Shown here in pieces: positions 1 through 10,175 of a stretch of DNA of 64,000 nucleotides. The stretch is taken from NCBI GenBank assembly GCA_029747015.1, contig JAKOGI010000055.1, positions 1,464,987-1,528,986 on the forward strand, written 5' to 3'. Made by a program: the position numbers and the translations under genes. Origin of the DNA: Carnegiea gigantea. Lineage: Eukaryota; Streptophyta; Magnoliopsida; Caryophyllales; Cactaceae. How positions within the stretch are numbered: position 1 is the first letter of the stretch; each line of letters opens with the position of its first letter. The notes under the pieces are model-generated. The model did not search any database and was not told where the DNA came from. It was given only the letters and a program-made list of their open reading frames with translations.

Positions 1-3000
1 GGGACAAAATGAAAGCCAAGATGAAGGCACGGTTTTTGCCTTCTACGTATGTCCAAGATCAATACATGCTCTTTCATCATTTGAATCAAGGCAAGATGAG
101 CGTTGAAGAATATACTCATGAGTTTGAGAAACTCATGATCGAATGTGATATTCATGAGCCTGAAGAGCAGACCATGGTACGTTACCTAGGAGGGCTTGAT
201 CCTAGGATAGCTAACGTGGTTGAGTTGCAAGCTTATACCACCTTTGACGAAGTGTGTGTCCTAGCACACAAGGTGGAGCAACAAAGAAAGTCTAGAATGA
301 ATGTTCGTGATTCGTTCAAGCCTATTCTACACCAAACCGTGGGCAACCCTTAAACAAGGGGAGTACCACACCTCAGCCTAAATCATCTACCCCTTTCCCA
401 TCTAATCCACAAAGGAACCAAGCTCCTCAAAGGCCACCACCACCAAACCCCCCACGTCCAAACCCATACCCCGTAAGCCAAAGAAGGTGTTACAAGTGCC
501 AAGGCTTAGGACACATTGCTTCTGATTGTCCTAGTCGAAAGGTAGTCACCTTAGCTGAATGGGAAGCCATAGAGGGAGAATTTGCCGAGGAGAAAGAAGA
601 GGAAAAGGCAGAAGATGCTGAGAGCGATCATGAAGATGATCAGGAGGAGTTTGTGGAAAACGCAGATGAAGGTGAGATGCTAGTAATTCGAAGGGTATTG
701 AGTAATCAACGAGTTGCTAAGGATGAACAACGTGAGAACATCTTTCACTCACGGTGTACAGTCCAAGGCAAAGTGTGCTCGTTAATCATCGATGGAGGAA
801 GTTGTGCCAACGTTGTTTCATTGAATATGATTGAGAAACTGAACCTTCAGTCCACGGCACACCCACACCCATACAACATTCAATGGTTAAATCAAGGCAA
901 GGGATTACAAGTTAACTCTCGTTGCTTGATTTCATTCTCTCTTGGTAAGAATTACCAAGATGAACTTTGGTGTGATATTATCCCCATGGATGCTTGCCAT
1001 ATTCTACTAGGGAGACCATGGATGTATGATAGGAAGGTCATGCATAATGGTTACTTAAACACTTATTCCTTTACCAAAGATGGCAAGAAGATTACCCTTA
1101 ATCCTATGTCACCATCCGAACTCCACAAAATGAAACCACAAAAAAGCCAAAATCAATCTGACTTGCTTTTGACATATGGAGAACCACTTTTGAAAGGCCC
1201 TCTCAACATGAGTTTAAGGATTTGAAAGAGTGGATATTGCAAGTACAAGATGAACCAGAAACACCACTTCCATCCCATCCTATAGCCAAGGTCATATTGA
1301 ATCAGTTTAAGTCACCTATTTCCAGATGAGATACCTTCGGGTTTACCACCAAAGCGTGACATTCAACATCATATTGACCTTATCCCAGGATCCATTCTAC
1401 CAAATAAGCCAGCCTACAGGACAAATCCAAAAGAAACCCAAGAGATTCAACGTCAAGTTGAAGAGTTGATATTCAAGGGGTTGGTACGAGAATCCTTGAG
1501 TCCATGTGCTGTTCCGGCTCTTTTGGTCCCAAAGAAGGATGGTAGTATGAGGATGTGTGTTGATAGTAGGGCCATAAACAAAATTACTATCAAGTATAGG
1601 TATCCTATACCTAGGCTTGAAGATATGTTGGATGAGTTACATGGCTCTAAGGTGTTTAGTAAGATTGATTTGAGGAGTGGTTATTATCAGATTTGTATTA
1701 GGGAGGGTGATGAGTGGAAAACTGCTTTTAAGACTAAAGGTGGATTGTATGAATGGTTAGTCATGCCTTTTGGTCTTTCCAATGCCCCTAGTACGTTTAT
1801 GAGGTTGATGAATCAAGTATTTCGGCCATACTTGGGCAAGTTTATGGTCGTTTACTTTGATGATATATTGGTGTTTAGCAAGAATGAGCAAGAGCATCAA
1901 GATCATTTAACTCAGGTGATGCTCATTCTTGAAAAGGAGAAATTATTTGGCAACCTTAAGAAGTGTACCTTCTTTACCCATGAAGTTACCTTCTTAGGTT
2001 ATATTGTTTCTGAAGATGGTATTAAGGCGGATGAAAGCAAGATTGAGGCTATTCGGACTTGGCCTGTTCCTAAGAGTATTCATGATGTTCGAAGCTTTCA
2101 TGGCTTGGATTCTTTCTATAGGAGATTCATACGTAATTTCAGCACTATTTTAGCTCCTATGACTGAAGTTCTTAAGGGTTCCTCATTCACTTGGAATCCT
2201 AAAGCCCAAGCAGCCTTTGAAGAAGTGAAAGAGAGACTAACTCAAGCACCAGTTTTAGCTTTACCGTGTTTTGAGAAAGTCTTTGAAGTTGAATGCGATG
2301 CTTCTGGGGTTGGTATTGGAGGCATTCTTACTCAAGAAGGACGCCCTTTGGCCTTCTTCAGTGAGAAGTTATGTGATACCAAAAAGAGATATTCAACTTA
2401 TGACAAGGAGTTCTACGCCATCGTTCGATGCTTAGAACATTGGAATCATTATTTGATTGCCAGTGAGTTTATTCTGCATTCAGATCACGAGGCTTTGAAG
2501 TATATTCAAGGCCAACACAAGTTAAACTCGCGCCATGCTAAATGGGTGGAATTCCTACAGTCCTTTCACTTTACTATCAAGCATAAGTCCGACAAACTGA
2601 ATCAAGGCGCCGATGCTCTATCACGGCGTTATCTATTGATGTTCCAATTAGATGCTTGTATCCTTGGATTTGAGCATCTAAAGGCGTTATATCAGAATGA
2701 TGAAGATTTTGGGGTGTTATATTCTGAGTGTACTAAACATCCCAAAGGGGACTTCTTAATTCAAGAAGAGTTTCTCTTTAAAGGTGCTCGGTTATGTGTC
2801 CCCAAATGCAGCACTCATGAGTTGTTAATTCGAGAAGTCCATGCTGGATCTTTGGCTGGCCATTTTGGCGAAGACAAGACCCTAACTATGCTTAGGGAAC
2901 ATTATTATTGGCCAGGCATGGAGAAGGACGTTCAAGACATCATTAGAAGGTGCAGTACGTGTCAAATTGCGAAGAGTCATTCGCTTCCCCAGGGACTATA

Positions 3001-4090
3001 CACGCCACTTCCTATTCCTACGTTGCCTTGGGTGGACGTTAGTATGGATTTCATACTTGGTTTACCAAAGACACAAAGGAATAAAGATTCTATCTTTGTG
3101 GTCGTGGATCGATTTTCGAAGATGGCTCATTTCATTCCCTGCAACAAGACTAATGATGCCCCTCATATTGCTGAATTGTATTTCAAGGAGGTTATGAGAC
3201 TTCATGGAATTCCTCGTTCCATTGTCTCAGATCGAGATACGAAGTTTTTAAGTCATTTTTGGATTACTTTGTGGAAAAAGTTGGGTACCAAACTCAAGTA
3301 CAGTACCACTTGTCATCCACAAACAGATGGGCAAACCGAGGTTACTAATGGAACCCTTGGTACTTTATTAAGGGTTCTGATTAAAAACCACATCAAAGCT
3401 TGGGATCTGTTACTTCCACATGCTGAGTTTGCTTACAATAAGACTCCAAGCAAGGCTACTGGTCTATCTCCCTTTAAGGTGGTCTATGGAATTGATCCCC
3501 TAAGTCCACTTGATCTTGTACCACGACCATTAGATCAAAAGCCAAGTGCGGATGCCGCCACTAGGGTGGAAGAAATCCAGAAGTTGCATGAGTTAGTAAA
3601 GGCCAAGATTGAGAAAACTACACTTTCATACACGGCCCAAGCTAACAAGTATAAAAGGGAGAAGCTTTTTAAGCCAGGTGATTTGGTTTGGATTCATCTT
3701 CGTAAAGAACGTTTTCCTTCCAAAAGGAAAACTAAATTGATGCCTAGAGCGGATGGGCCATTCGAGATTTTGGAGAAGATCAACAATAATGCTTACAAGG
3801 TAGAGTTACCAGGAGATTATGGAGTATCAGCTACGTTTAACGTTGTTGATTTAAGCCCTTATGAAGCAGATGGTTACCTTTCTGATTTGAGGATCAAATC
3901 TTCCCAACAAGGGGAGAATGATGGAGGTCCATCCTCAAGGTCTAATAATGTTTCATTGGTCCAAAATAATCAAGAAATCAACTCCAAAGTCACGGCCATG
4001 AGTCACTTGATGGCAAACACACAAGGTGATACACCCGGGTTCTCATCCAGATTTTTACCCGGTTTTTGCTATCTTATTACATCAGCCTAA
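1..4090 (+). pseudogene. Family A gag-pol, copy 1, frameshifted
   Basis: Degraded gag-pol whose 5' end is cut by the window. It aligns base for base with the intact copy at 5595-10175. Gag is open only to about 353, where one base is missing near 324. The zinc knuckle (about 490-535) and protease (IIDGGS, about 786-805) lie in other frames, and further small insertions sit near 1195-1201 and 1308. From 1466 a long open stretch of about 870 codons encodes RT with a YFDD centre, RNase H (ECDAS, then DKEF and HSDHEA), and integrase with an HHCC zinc site, D and D35E residues and a GPF-type module. The frame passes the polypurine tract and ends inside the 3' LTR (stop 4088-4090). Unlike the intact copy it keeps the usual arginine of the RT motif VDSRAIN. 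Not functional as one polyprotein. Confidence 0.9.
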
Positions 4091-4841
4091 AGCATATTTT
4101 GGTGTCCGTTTTTTGGATGATTATCAAGTTCAGGATGATAACTTTTAAGTCCAATTGGTTTCATATCATTTGGAATTCATTTGGTTACTTAAAACAGTTC
4201 ATCTCTTGAACCTGTCCGGATTGCACTGCAAAATGCACGGTTTTGGTTTTCTGGTTTGTTCAGGGGCAAATGACGTCCAAATGCTACGATTCCAAATGGA
4301 GGGTAAACTAGACATCTTGAGGTTTCCAACCATGTAAGAAACGTAGCAAATAGTCATCATTTGAGGTGTCAAACATGTGTTGCAAGTGGAGGCAGAAACT
4401 GGCTGCTTGACACCCGGTTGCTTAGCTTGGTGGTTTTCCTCCTTCAAGGGGTTTGCTTAAGGTGTAAGGCTGCCAAGCAGGTCATTTTGAGCTGCTTGAT
4501 CAAGCACCACTCAGCTACTTGAGAGAGAGACACGTGGAGCAAGTAAAACATCACCATTTTGCAAGCCCTCATTCGACCACTCAAGCATGACATGGCACAC
4601 ATGCATTCTTCAGTCCTTTTGAGGTGGCTAGCCGTGCACTCTTACCTTCTTAGCTGGGAAAATGAGTCATTTACATTCCTTAATGCATAGAAAAGGTTTA
4701 GGAAGATAATTTAAGTGCTTTGTAAAATAAGCTTTCAGCTTTTGGTTTGTATTAGAGTAAACCGTGTGTTAGGAAGTGATTAGCAAGTTTAATGACTTTC
4801 CTCCCTTGGAAGGAAAGCTCATTTGTATACTCTCAAGGCCA

Positions 4842-4847
4842 TATAAA
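4842..4847 (+). promoter_or_regulatory. Probable TATA box of family A LTR
   Basis: TATAAA in the context ggccatataaagcc, at the same place in the LTR as TATAAAAG at 37792 (solo A LTR) and 58958 (A3). In the right-hand LTR the equivalent site reads tatcaa, so that copy has probably lost it. The function is inferred from position and conservation. Confidence 0.6.
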
Positions 4848-4942
4848 GCCTTGTATGTTCATTTTGAAGGAATAGAGTTGAATTTTCAGTAGAGAGAAAA
4901 GACTTTGTGTCTTGTGATTTCCTAAACACTTAACCTGCTTAT

Positions 4943-5078
4943 CCTTAATTGTGGCCGATTAAGGTGGTGACCAAGTGAGTCTCAATCTTTGGTTAGGTGG
5001 TGAATCTCATCCTAATCCAAGATTGAGGGCCCTAAGCTAAATGATTAGTGGTGTATCTTATCTAATCATCTAGCTTAG
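4943..5078 (+). other. Stem-loop module in family A LTR
   Basis: Three inverted repeats follow one another. HP1 has arms CCTTAAT / ATTAAGG (4943-4949, 4958-4964) with loop tgtggccg. HP2 has 17-nt arms 4981-4997 and 5011-5027 (15 of 17 positions complementary, one more a G-T pair) with the 13-nt loop TGGTGAATCTCAT. HP3 has 17-nt arms 5032-5048 and 5062-5078 (16 of 17 complementary) with loop TGGTGTATCTTAT. It lies downstream of the TATA box, so it should be in the RNA leader. Families F, C and D have the same order with different arm sequences; E and G have looser versions. The RNA role is unknown. Confidence 0.7.
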
Positions 5079-5338
5079 AACTATCCAAGTTTCATTAAAC
5101 ACTCTTGAAGTTCACAAACTAGTTCTTGGTTTTACTCCTCTCAAACCATGAATTACCTTTGTTCTTCTTAGTGTCTTTTTATCCTCCTTTACTTCCCTCC
5201 CTTCCTTACTCCTTTGATTCCTCTTATCCACACAAAATCAAGCCTTGACATAGCTGATTGCATCGAACTTTCAAAAACCTTCAAAGCTATCTCAAAACCG
5301 TGAAGAAGAGCTTTCCTAGGCAAGCTAGGCAGTGAATT

Positions 5339-5404
5339 GGCACGGTCACCCCGTGCCATCAAGCACGGTCGTGCCATCGAGCACGGCCGTGCCACTCCTG
5401 GCCG
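5339..5404 (+). other. Palindromic CACGG/CCGTG cluster, family A LTR end
   Basis: Several copies of GCACGG(N)CCGTGCC-like palindromes, including the perfect 12-mer GCACGGCCGTGC, lie about 80-140 bp before the LTR end. Similar clusters occur in families B, D, E, G and H. They are GC-rich and CpG-rich against an AT-rich background. The position predicts a place in the RNA leader near the primer-binding site. Confidence 0.75.
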
Positions 5405-5484
5405 TGACAAATTGCTTGATTTCTAGTTTCCTTCGACATGAGTTAACTTGGGTTGCTATCCTTCCCTTGGACTTACATCATTTT

Positions 5485-5496
5485 TGGTATCAGAGC
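5485..5496 (+). other. Primer-binding site, A unit 2
   Basis: TGGTATCAGAGC, complementary to the 3' end of plant initiator-Met tRNA, 4 bases after the LTR end. This is the expected site for minus-strand priming. Confidence 0.92.
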
Positions 5497-5594
5497 AAGT
5501 TCAGAACTTGGCCTGAACCCCACGTCATTCCCAGCCTATCTCTGAAATCATTTCAAACACAATCAAACACAAACCGTTCATTCCTGCGATCACA

Positions 5595-8500
5595 ATGAGT
5601 ACTAGCATGTCTGTGGAAGAAAGGCTTAAAGTTCTTTCTAAGCAAATGCAAGAAATGAGTGTGAGCAATCGAGAACTCAAAGCACAAAATGAGTACTTGA
5701 GGAAACAGCTTGGAAACCATATGAAACAAAAGCAGAAACTTCAAGAATCACCAAGCATTCGGACTGGAACCGACTATGGCTATGAAGAGGAAGCTAGCAA
5801 TGCGTTCTCTGAACAAGAAGTACCATTTGAAAGAATGCAAAGAAGAGCGCGACCTACTTTCAACTCTAATGAGATCAAGGTTGATATTCCTGAGTTCGAG
5901 GGTAAGTTAGATCCTGATGAGTTCATTGAATGGTTACAAACGGTGGAACGCATCTTTGAGTTTAAGGAGATTCCGGAGGATAAGAAAGTCAAGATAGTTG
6001 CTCTTAGACTAAGGAAATATGCCTCCTTGTGGTGGACAAACCTTAATGCTAAGAGAACTAGGGAGAGGAAGAGTAAGATTGCTACTTGGGACAAGATGAA
6101 AGCCAAGATGAAGGCACGGTTTTTGCCTTCCACGTATGTCCAAGATCAATATATGCTCTTTCACCATTTGAATCAAGGCAAGATGAGTGTTGAAGAATAT
6201 ACTCGTGAGTTTGAGAAACTCATCATCAAATGTGATATTCATGAGCCTGAAGAGCAGACCATGGTACGTTACCTAGGAGGGCTTGATCCTAGGATAGCTA
6301 ACGTGGTTGAGTTGCAAGCTTATACCACCTTTGACGAAGTGTGTGTCCTAGCACACAAGGTGGAGCAACAAAGAAAGTCTAGAATGAATGTTCGTGATTC
6401 GTTCAAGCCTTGTTCTACACCAAACCGTGGGCAACCCTTAAACAAGGGGAGTACCACACCTCAGCCTAAATCATCTACCCCTTTCCCATCTAATCCACAA
6501 AAAAACCAAGCTCCTCAAAGGCCACCACCATCAACCCCCCCACGTCCAAACCCATACCCTGTAAGCCAAAGAAGGTGTTACAAGTGCCAAGGCTTAGGAC
6601 ACATTGCTTCTGATTGTCCTAGTCGAAAGGTAGTCACCTTAGCTGAATGGGAAGCCATAGAGGGAGAATTTGCCGAGGAGAAAGAAGAGGAAAAGGAAGA
6701 AGATGCTGAGAGCGATCATGAAGATGATCAGGAGGAGTTTGTGGAAAACTCAGATGAAGGTGAGATGCTAGTAATTCGAAGGGTATTGAGCAATCAACGA
6801 GTTACTAAGGATGAACAACGTGAGAACATCTTTTACTCACGGTGTACAGTCCAAGGCAAAGTGTGCTCGTTAATCATCGATGGAGGAAGTTGTGCCAACG
6901 TTGTTTCATTGAATATGATTGAGAAATTGAACCTTCAGTCCACGGCACACCCACACCAATACAACATTCAATGGTTAAATCAAGGCAAGGGATTACAAGT
7001 TAACTCTCGTTGCTTGATTTCATTCTCTCTTGGTAAGAATTACCAAGATGAACTTTGGTGTGACATTATCCCCATGGATGCTTGTCATATTCTGTTAGGA
7101 CGACCATGGATGTATGACAGGAAGGTTATGCATAATGGTTATCGTAATACTTATTCCTTTTCCAAAGATGGCAAGAAGATTACTCTGAATCCTATGTCAC
7201 CATCCGAACTCCACAAAATGAAACCACAAAAAAGCCAAAATCAATCTGACTTGCTTTTGACATATGTTGAACCACTTTTAAAGGCCTCTCAACATGAGTT
7301 CAAAGCCTTGAAAGAGTGGATATTGCAAGTACAAGATGAGCCACAAACACCACTTCCATCCCATCCCATAGCCAAGGTCATATTGAATCAGTTCAGTCAC
7401 CTATTTCCAGACGAGATACCTTTGGGTTTACCCCCAAAGCGTGACATTCAACATCATATTGACCTTATCCCAGGATCCATTCTGCCTAATAAGCCAGCCT
7501 ACAGGACAAATCCCAAGGAAACTCAAGAGATTCAACGACAAGTTGAAGAACTGATATTAAAGGGGTTGGTACGAGAATCCTTAAGTCCATGTGCTGTTCC
7601 TGCTCTTTTGGTTCCGAAGAAGGATGGTAGTATGAGGATGTGTGTTGACAGTAGTGCCATAAACAAAATTACTATCAAGTATAGGTACCCTATACCTAGG
7701 CTTGAAGATATGTTGGATGAATTACATGGCTCTAAGGTGTTTAGTAAGATTGATCTGAGGAGTGGTTATTATCAAATTCGTATTAGGGAGGGCGATGAGT
7801 GGAAAACTGCTTTCAAGACTAAGGGCGGATTATATGAATGGTTAGTCATGCCTTTCGGTCTTTCTAATGCCCCTAGTACGTTTATGAGGTTAATGAATCA
7901 AGTATTTCGACCATACTTGGGCAAGTTCGTGGTTGTTTTCTTCGATGATATATTGGTGTTCAGTAAGAATGAGCAAGAACATCAAGATCATTTAACTCAG
8001 GTGATGCTCGTTATTGAAAAGGAGAAGTTATTCGGGAACCTAAAGAAGTGTACCTTCTTTACTCATGAAGTTACCTTCTTAGGTTATATTGTTTCTGAAG
8101 ATGGTATTAAGGCGGATAAAAGCAAGATTGAGGCTATTCGAACTTGGCCTGTTCCTAAGAGCATTCATGACGTTCGAAGCTTTCATGGCTTGGCCTCTTT
8201 CTATAGGAGGTTCATACGAAATTTCAGCACTATCTTAGCTCCTATGACCGAGATTCTTAAGGGTTCCTCATTCACTTGGAATCCTAAAACCCAAGCAGCC
8301 TTTGAAGAAGTGAAAGAGAGACTAACTCAAGCACCAGTTTTAGCCCTACCGTGTTTTGAGAAAGTCTTTGAAGTTGAATGCGATGCTTCTAGGGTTGGTA
8401 GTGGAGGCATTCTTACTCAAGAAGGACGCCCTTTGGCCTTCTTCAGTGAGAAGTTATGTGATACCAGGAAGAGATATTCAACTTATGACAAGGAATTCTA

Positions 8501-10175
8501 CGCCATCATTCGATGTCTAGAACATTGGAACCACTATTTGATTGCCGGTGAGTTTATTCTGCATTCAGATCACGAGGCTTTGAAGTATATTCAAGGCCAA
8601 CACAAGTTAAACTCGCGCCATGCTAAATGGGTGGAATTCCTAAAGTCCTTTCACTTTACTATCAAGCATAAGTCCGGCAAACTGAATCAAGGCGCCGATG
8701 CTCTATCACGGCGTTATCTATTGATGTTCCAATTAGATGCTTGTATCCTTGGATTTGAGCATCTAAAGGCGTTATATCAGAATGATGAAGATTTTGGGGT
8801 GTTATATTCTGAGTGTACTAAACATCCCAAAGGGGACTTCTTAATTCAAGAAGAGTTTCTCTTTAAAGGTGCTCGGTTATGTGCTCCCAAATGCAGCACT
8901 CGTGAGTTGTTAATTCGAGAAGTCCATGCTGGATCTTTAGCTGGCCATTTTGGCGAAGACAAGACCCTAACTATGCTTAGGGAACATTATTATTGGCCAG
9001 GCATGGAGAAGGACGTTAAAGACATCATTAGAAGGTGCAGTACGTGTCAAATTGCGAAGAGTCATTCGCTTCCCCAGGGACTATACACGCCACTTCCTAT
9101 TCCTACGTTGCCTTGGGTGGACGTTAGTATGGATTTCATACTTGGTTTACCAAAGACACAAAGGAATAAAGATTCTATCTTTGTGGTCGTGGATCGATTT
9201 TCGAAGATGGCTCATTTCATTCCCTGCAACAAGACTAATACTGCCACTCATATTGCTGAATTGCATTTCAAGGAGGTTATGAGACTTCATGGAATTCCTC
9301 GTTCCATTGTCTCAGATCGAGATACGAAGTTTTTAAGTCACTTTTGGATTACTTTGTGGAAAAAGTTGGGTACCAAACTCAAGAACAGTACCACTTGTCA
9401 TCCACAAACAGATGGGCAAACCGAGGTTACTAATCGAACCCTTGGTACTTTATTAAGGGTTCTGATTAAAAACCACATCAAAGCTTGGGATCTGTTACTT
9501 CCACATGCTGAGTTTGCTTACAATAAGCCTCCAAGCAAGGCTACTGGTCTATCTCCCTTTAAGGTGGTCTATGGAATTGATCCCCTAAGTCCACTTGATC
9601 TTGTACCACGACCATTAGATCAAAAGCTAAGTGCGGATGCCGCCACTAGGGTGGAAGAAATCCAGAAGTTGCATGAGTTAGTAAAGGCCAAGATTGAGAA
9701 AACTACACTTTCATACACGGCCCAATCTAACAAGCATAAAAGGGAGAAGCTTTTTAAGCCAGGTGATTTGGTTTGGATTCATCTTCGTAAAGAACGTTTT
9801 CCTTCCAAAAGGAAAACTAAATTGACGCCTAGAGCGGATGGTCCATTCGAGATTTTGGAGAAGATCAACAATAATGCTTACAAGGTAGAGTTACCAGGAG
9901 ATTATGGAGTATCAGCTACGTTTAACGTTGCTGATTTAAGCCCTTATGAAGCAGATGGTTACCTTTCTGATTTGAGGATCAAATCTTCGCAACAAGGGGA
10001 GAATGATGGAGGTCCATCCTCAAGGTCTAATAATGTTTCATTGGTCCAAAATAATCAAGAAATCAACTCCAAAGTCACGGCCATGAGTCACTTGATGGCA
10101 AACACACAAGGTGATACACCCGGGTTCTCATCCAGATTTTTACCCCGTTTTTGCTATCTTATTACATCGGCCTAA
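5595..10175 (+). CDS. Family A gag-pol polyprotein, uninterrupted (1526 aa)
   Basis: The only complete gag-pol frame in the window. The ATG at 5595 lies 98 bp after the primer-binding site. Order: coiled-coil-like N-terminus; gag core (about 95-270); zinc knuckle C328, C331, H336, C341; acidic linker; aspartic protease centred on D429 in IIDGGS; RT with FFDD (D784, D785); RNase H D930, E967, D992; integrase zinc site H1111, H1118, C1148, C1151; catalytic D1180, D1241, E1277 with exact D35E spacing; and a GPF-type module near 1415-1436. No recognisable chromodomain. The last 57 codons lie inside the 3' LTR. Oddities: the near-invariant arginine of RT motif VDSRAIN is serine here, and the RNase H motif reads CDASRVGSGG where relatives have CDASGVGIG. 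It is a structurally complete candidate for mobilising A copies, but its activity is doubtful. Confidence 0.93.
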   Translation: MSTSMSVEERLKVLSKQMQEMSVSNRELKAQNEYLRKQLGNHMKQKQKLQESPSIRTGTDYGYEEEASNAFSEQEVPFERMQRRARPTFNSNEIKVDIPEFEGKLDPDEFIEWLQTVERIFEFKEIPEDKKVKIVALRLRKYASLWWTNLNAKRTRERKSKIATWDKMKAKMKARFLPSTYVQDQYMLFHHLNQGKMSVEEYTREFEKLIIKCDIHEPEEQTMVRYLGGLDPRIANVVELQAYTTFDEVCVLAHKVEQQRKSRMNVRDSFKPCSTPNRGQPLNKGSTTPQPKSSTPFPSNPQKNQAPQRPPPSTPPRPNPYPVSQRRCYKCQGLGHIASDCPSRKVVTLAEWEAIEGEFAEEKEEEKEEDAESDHEDDQEEFVENSDEGEMLVIRRVLSNQRVTKDEQRENIFYSRCTVQGKVCSLIIDGGSCANVVSLNMIEKLNLQSTAHPHQYNIQWLNQGKGLQVNSRCLISFSLGKNYQDELWCDIIPMDACHILLGRPWMYDRKVMHNGYRNTYSFSKDGKKITLNPMSPSELHKMKPQKSQNQSDLLLTYVEPLLKASQHEFKALKEWILQVQDEPQTPLPSHPIAKVILNQFSHLFPDEIPLGLPPKRDIQHHIDLIPGSILPNKPAYRTNPKETQEIQRQVEELILKGLVRESLSPCAVPALLVPKKDGSMRMCVDSSAINKITIKYRYPIPRLEDMLDELHGSKVFSKIDLRSGYYQIRIREGDEWKTAFKTKGGLYEWLVMPFGLSNAPSTFMRLMNQVFRPYLGKFVVVFFDDILVFSKNEQEHQDHLTQVMLVIEKEKLFGNLKKCTFFTHEVTFLGYIVSEDGIKADKSKIEAIRTWPVPKSIHDVRSFHGLASFYRRFIRNFSTILAPMTEILKGSSFTWNPKTQAAFEEVKERLTQAPVLALPCFEKVFEVECDASRVGSGGILTQEGRPLAFFSEKLCDTRKRYSTYDKEFYAIIRCLEHWNHYLIAGEFILHSDHEALKYIQGQHKLNSRHAKWVEFLKSFHFTIKHKSGKLNQGADALSRRYLLMFQLDACILGFEHLKALYQNDEDFGVLYSECTKHPKGDFLIQEEFLFKGARLCAPKCSTRELLIREVHAGSLAGHFGEDKTLTMLREHYYWPGMEKDVKDIIRRCSTCQIAKSHSLPQGLYTPLPIPTLPWVDVSMDFILGLPKTQRNKDSIFVVVDRFSKMAHFIPCNKTNTATHIAELHFKEVMRLHGIPRSIVSDRDTKFLSHFWITLWKKLGTKLKNSTTCHPQTDGQTEVTNRTLGTLLRVLIKNHIKAWDLLLPHAEFAYNKPPSKATGLSPFKVVYGIDPLSPLDLVPRPLDQKLSADAATRVEEIQKLHELVKAKIEKTTLSYTAQSNKHKREKLFKPGDLVWIHLRKERFPSKRKTKLTPRADGPFEILEKINNNAYKVELPGDYGVSATFNVADLSPYEADGYLSDLRIKSSQQGENDGGPSSRSNNVSLVQNNQEINSKVTAMSHLMANTQGDTPGFSSRFLPRFCYLITSA
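9990..10003 (+). other. Polypurine tract, A unit 2
   Basis: The purine-rich run caacaaggggagaa abuts the 3' LTR start (TGATGGAGG at 10004). It is the expected plus-strand primer and lies within the open polyprotein frame. Confidence 0.8.

Larger units (their letters stand above)
3919..5480 (+). repeat. Family A LTR shared by array units 1 and 2
   Basis: 1562-bp LTR starting TGATGGAGG and ending CTTACATCA, preceded by a purine tract (caaggggagaa) and followed after 4 bases by the primer-binding site. It serves at once as 3' LTR of the left unit and 5' LTR of the right unit. Boundaries are confirmed by the solo A LTR at 36870-38414, which has a TSD. It holds a TATA box at 4842, a stem-loop module at 4943-5078 and palindromic CACGG motifs at 5339-5404. 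Its first ~170 bp encode the polyprotein tail of the upstream unit. Confidence 0.93.

Noticed and set aside
5485..5496. Possible tRNA gene fragments at TGGTATCAGAGC sites
   Set aside because: Only the 12-base primer-binding complement is present, always next to an LTR end.
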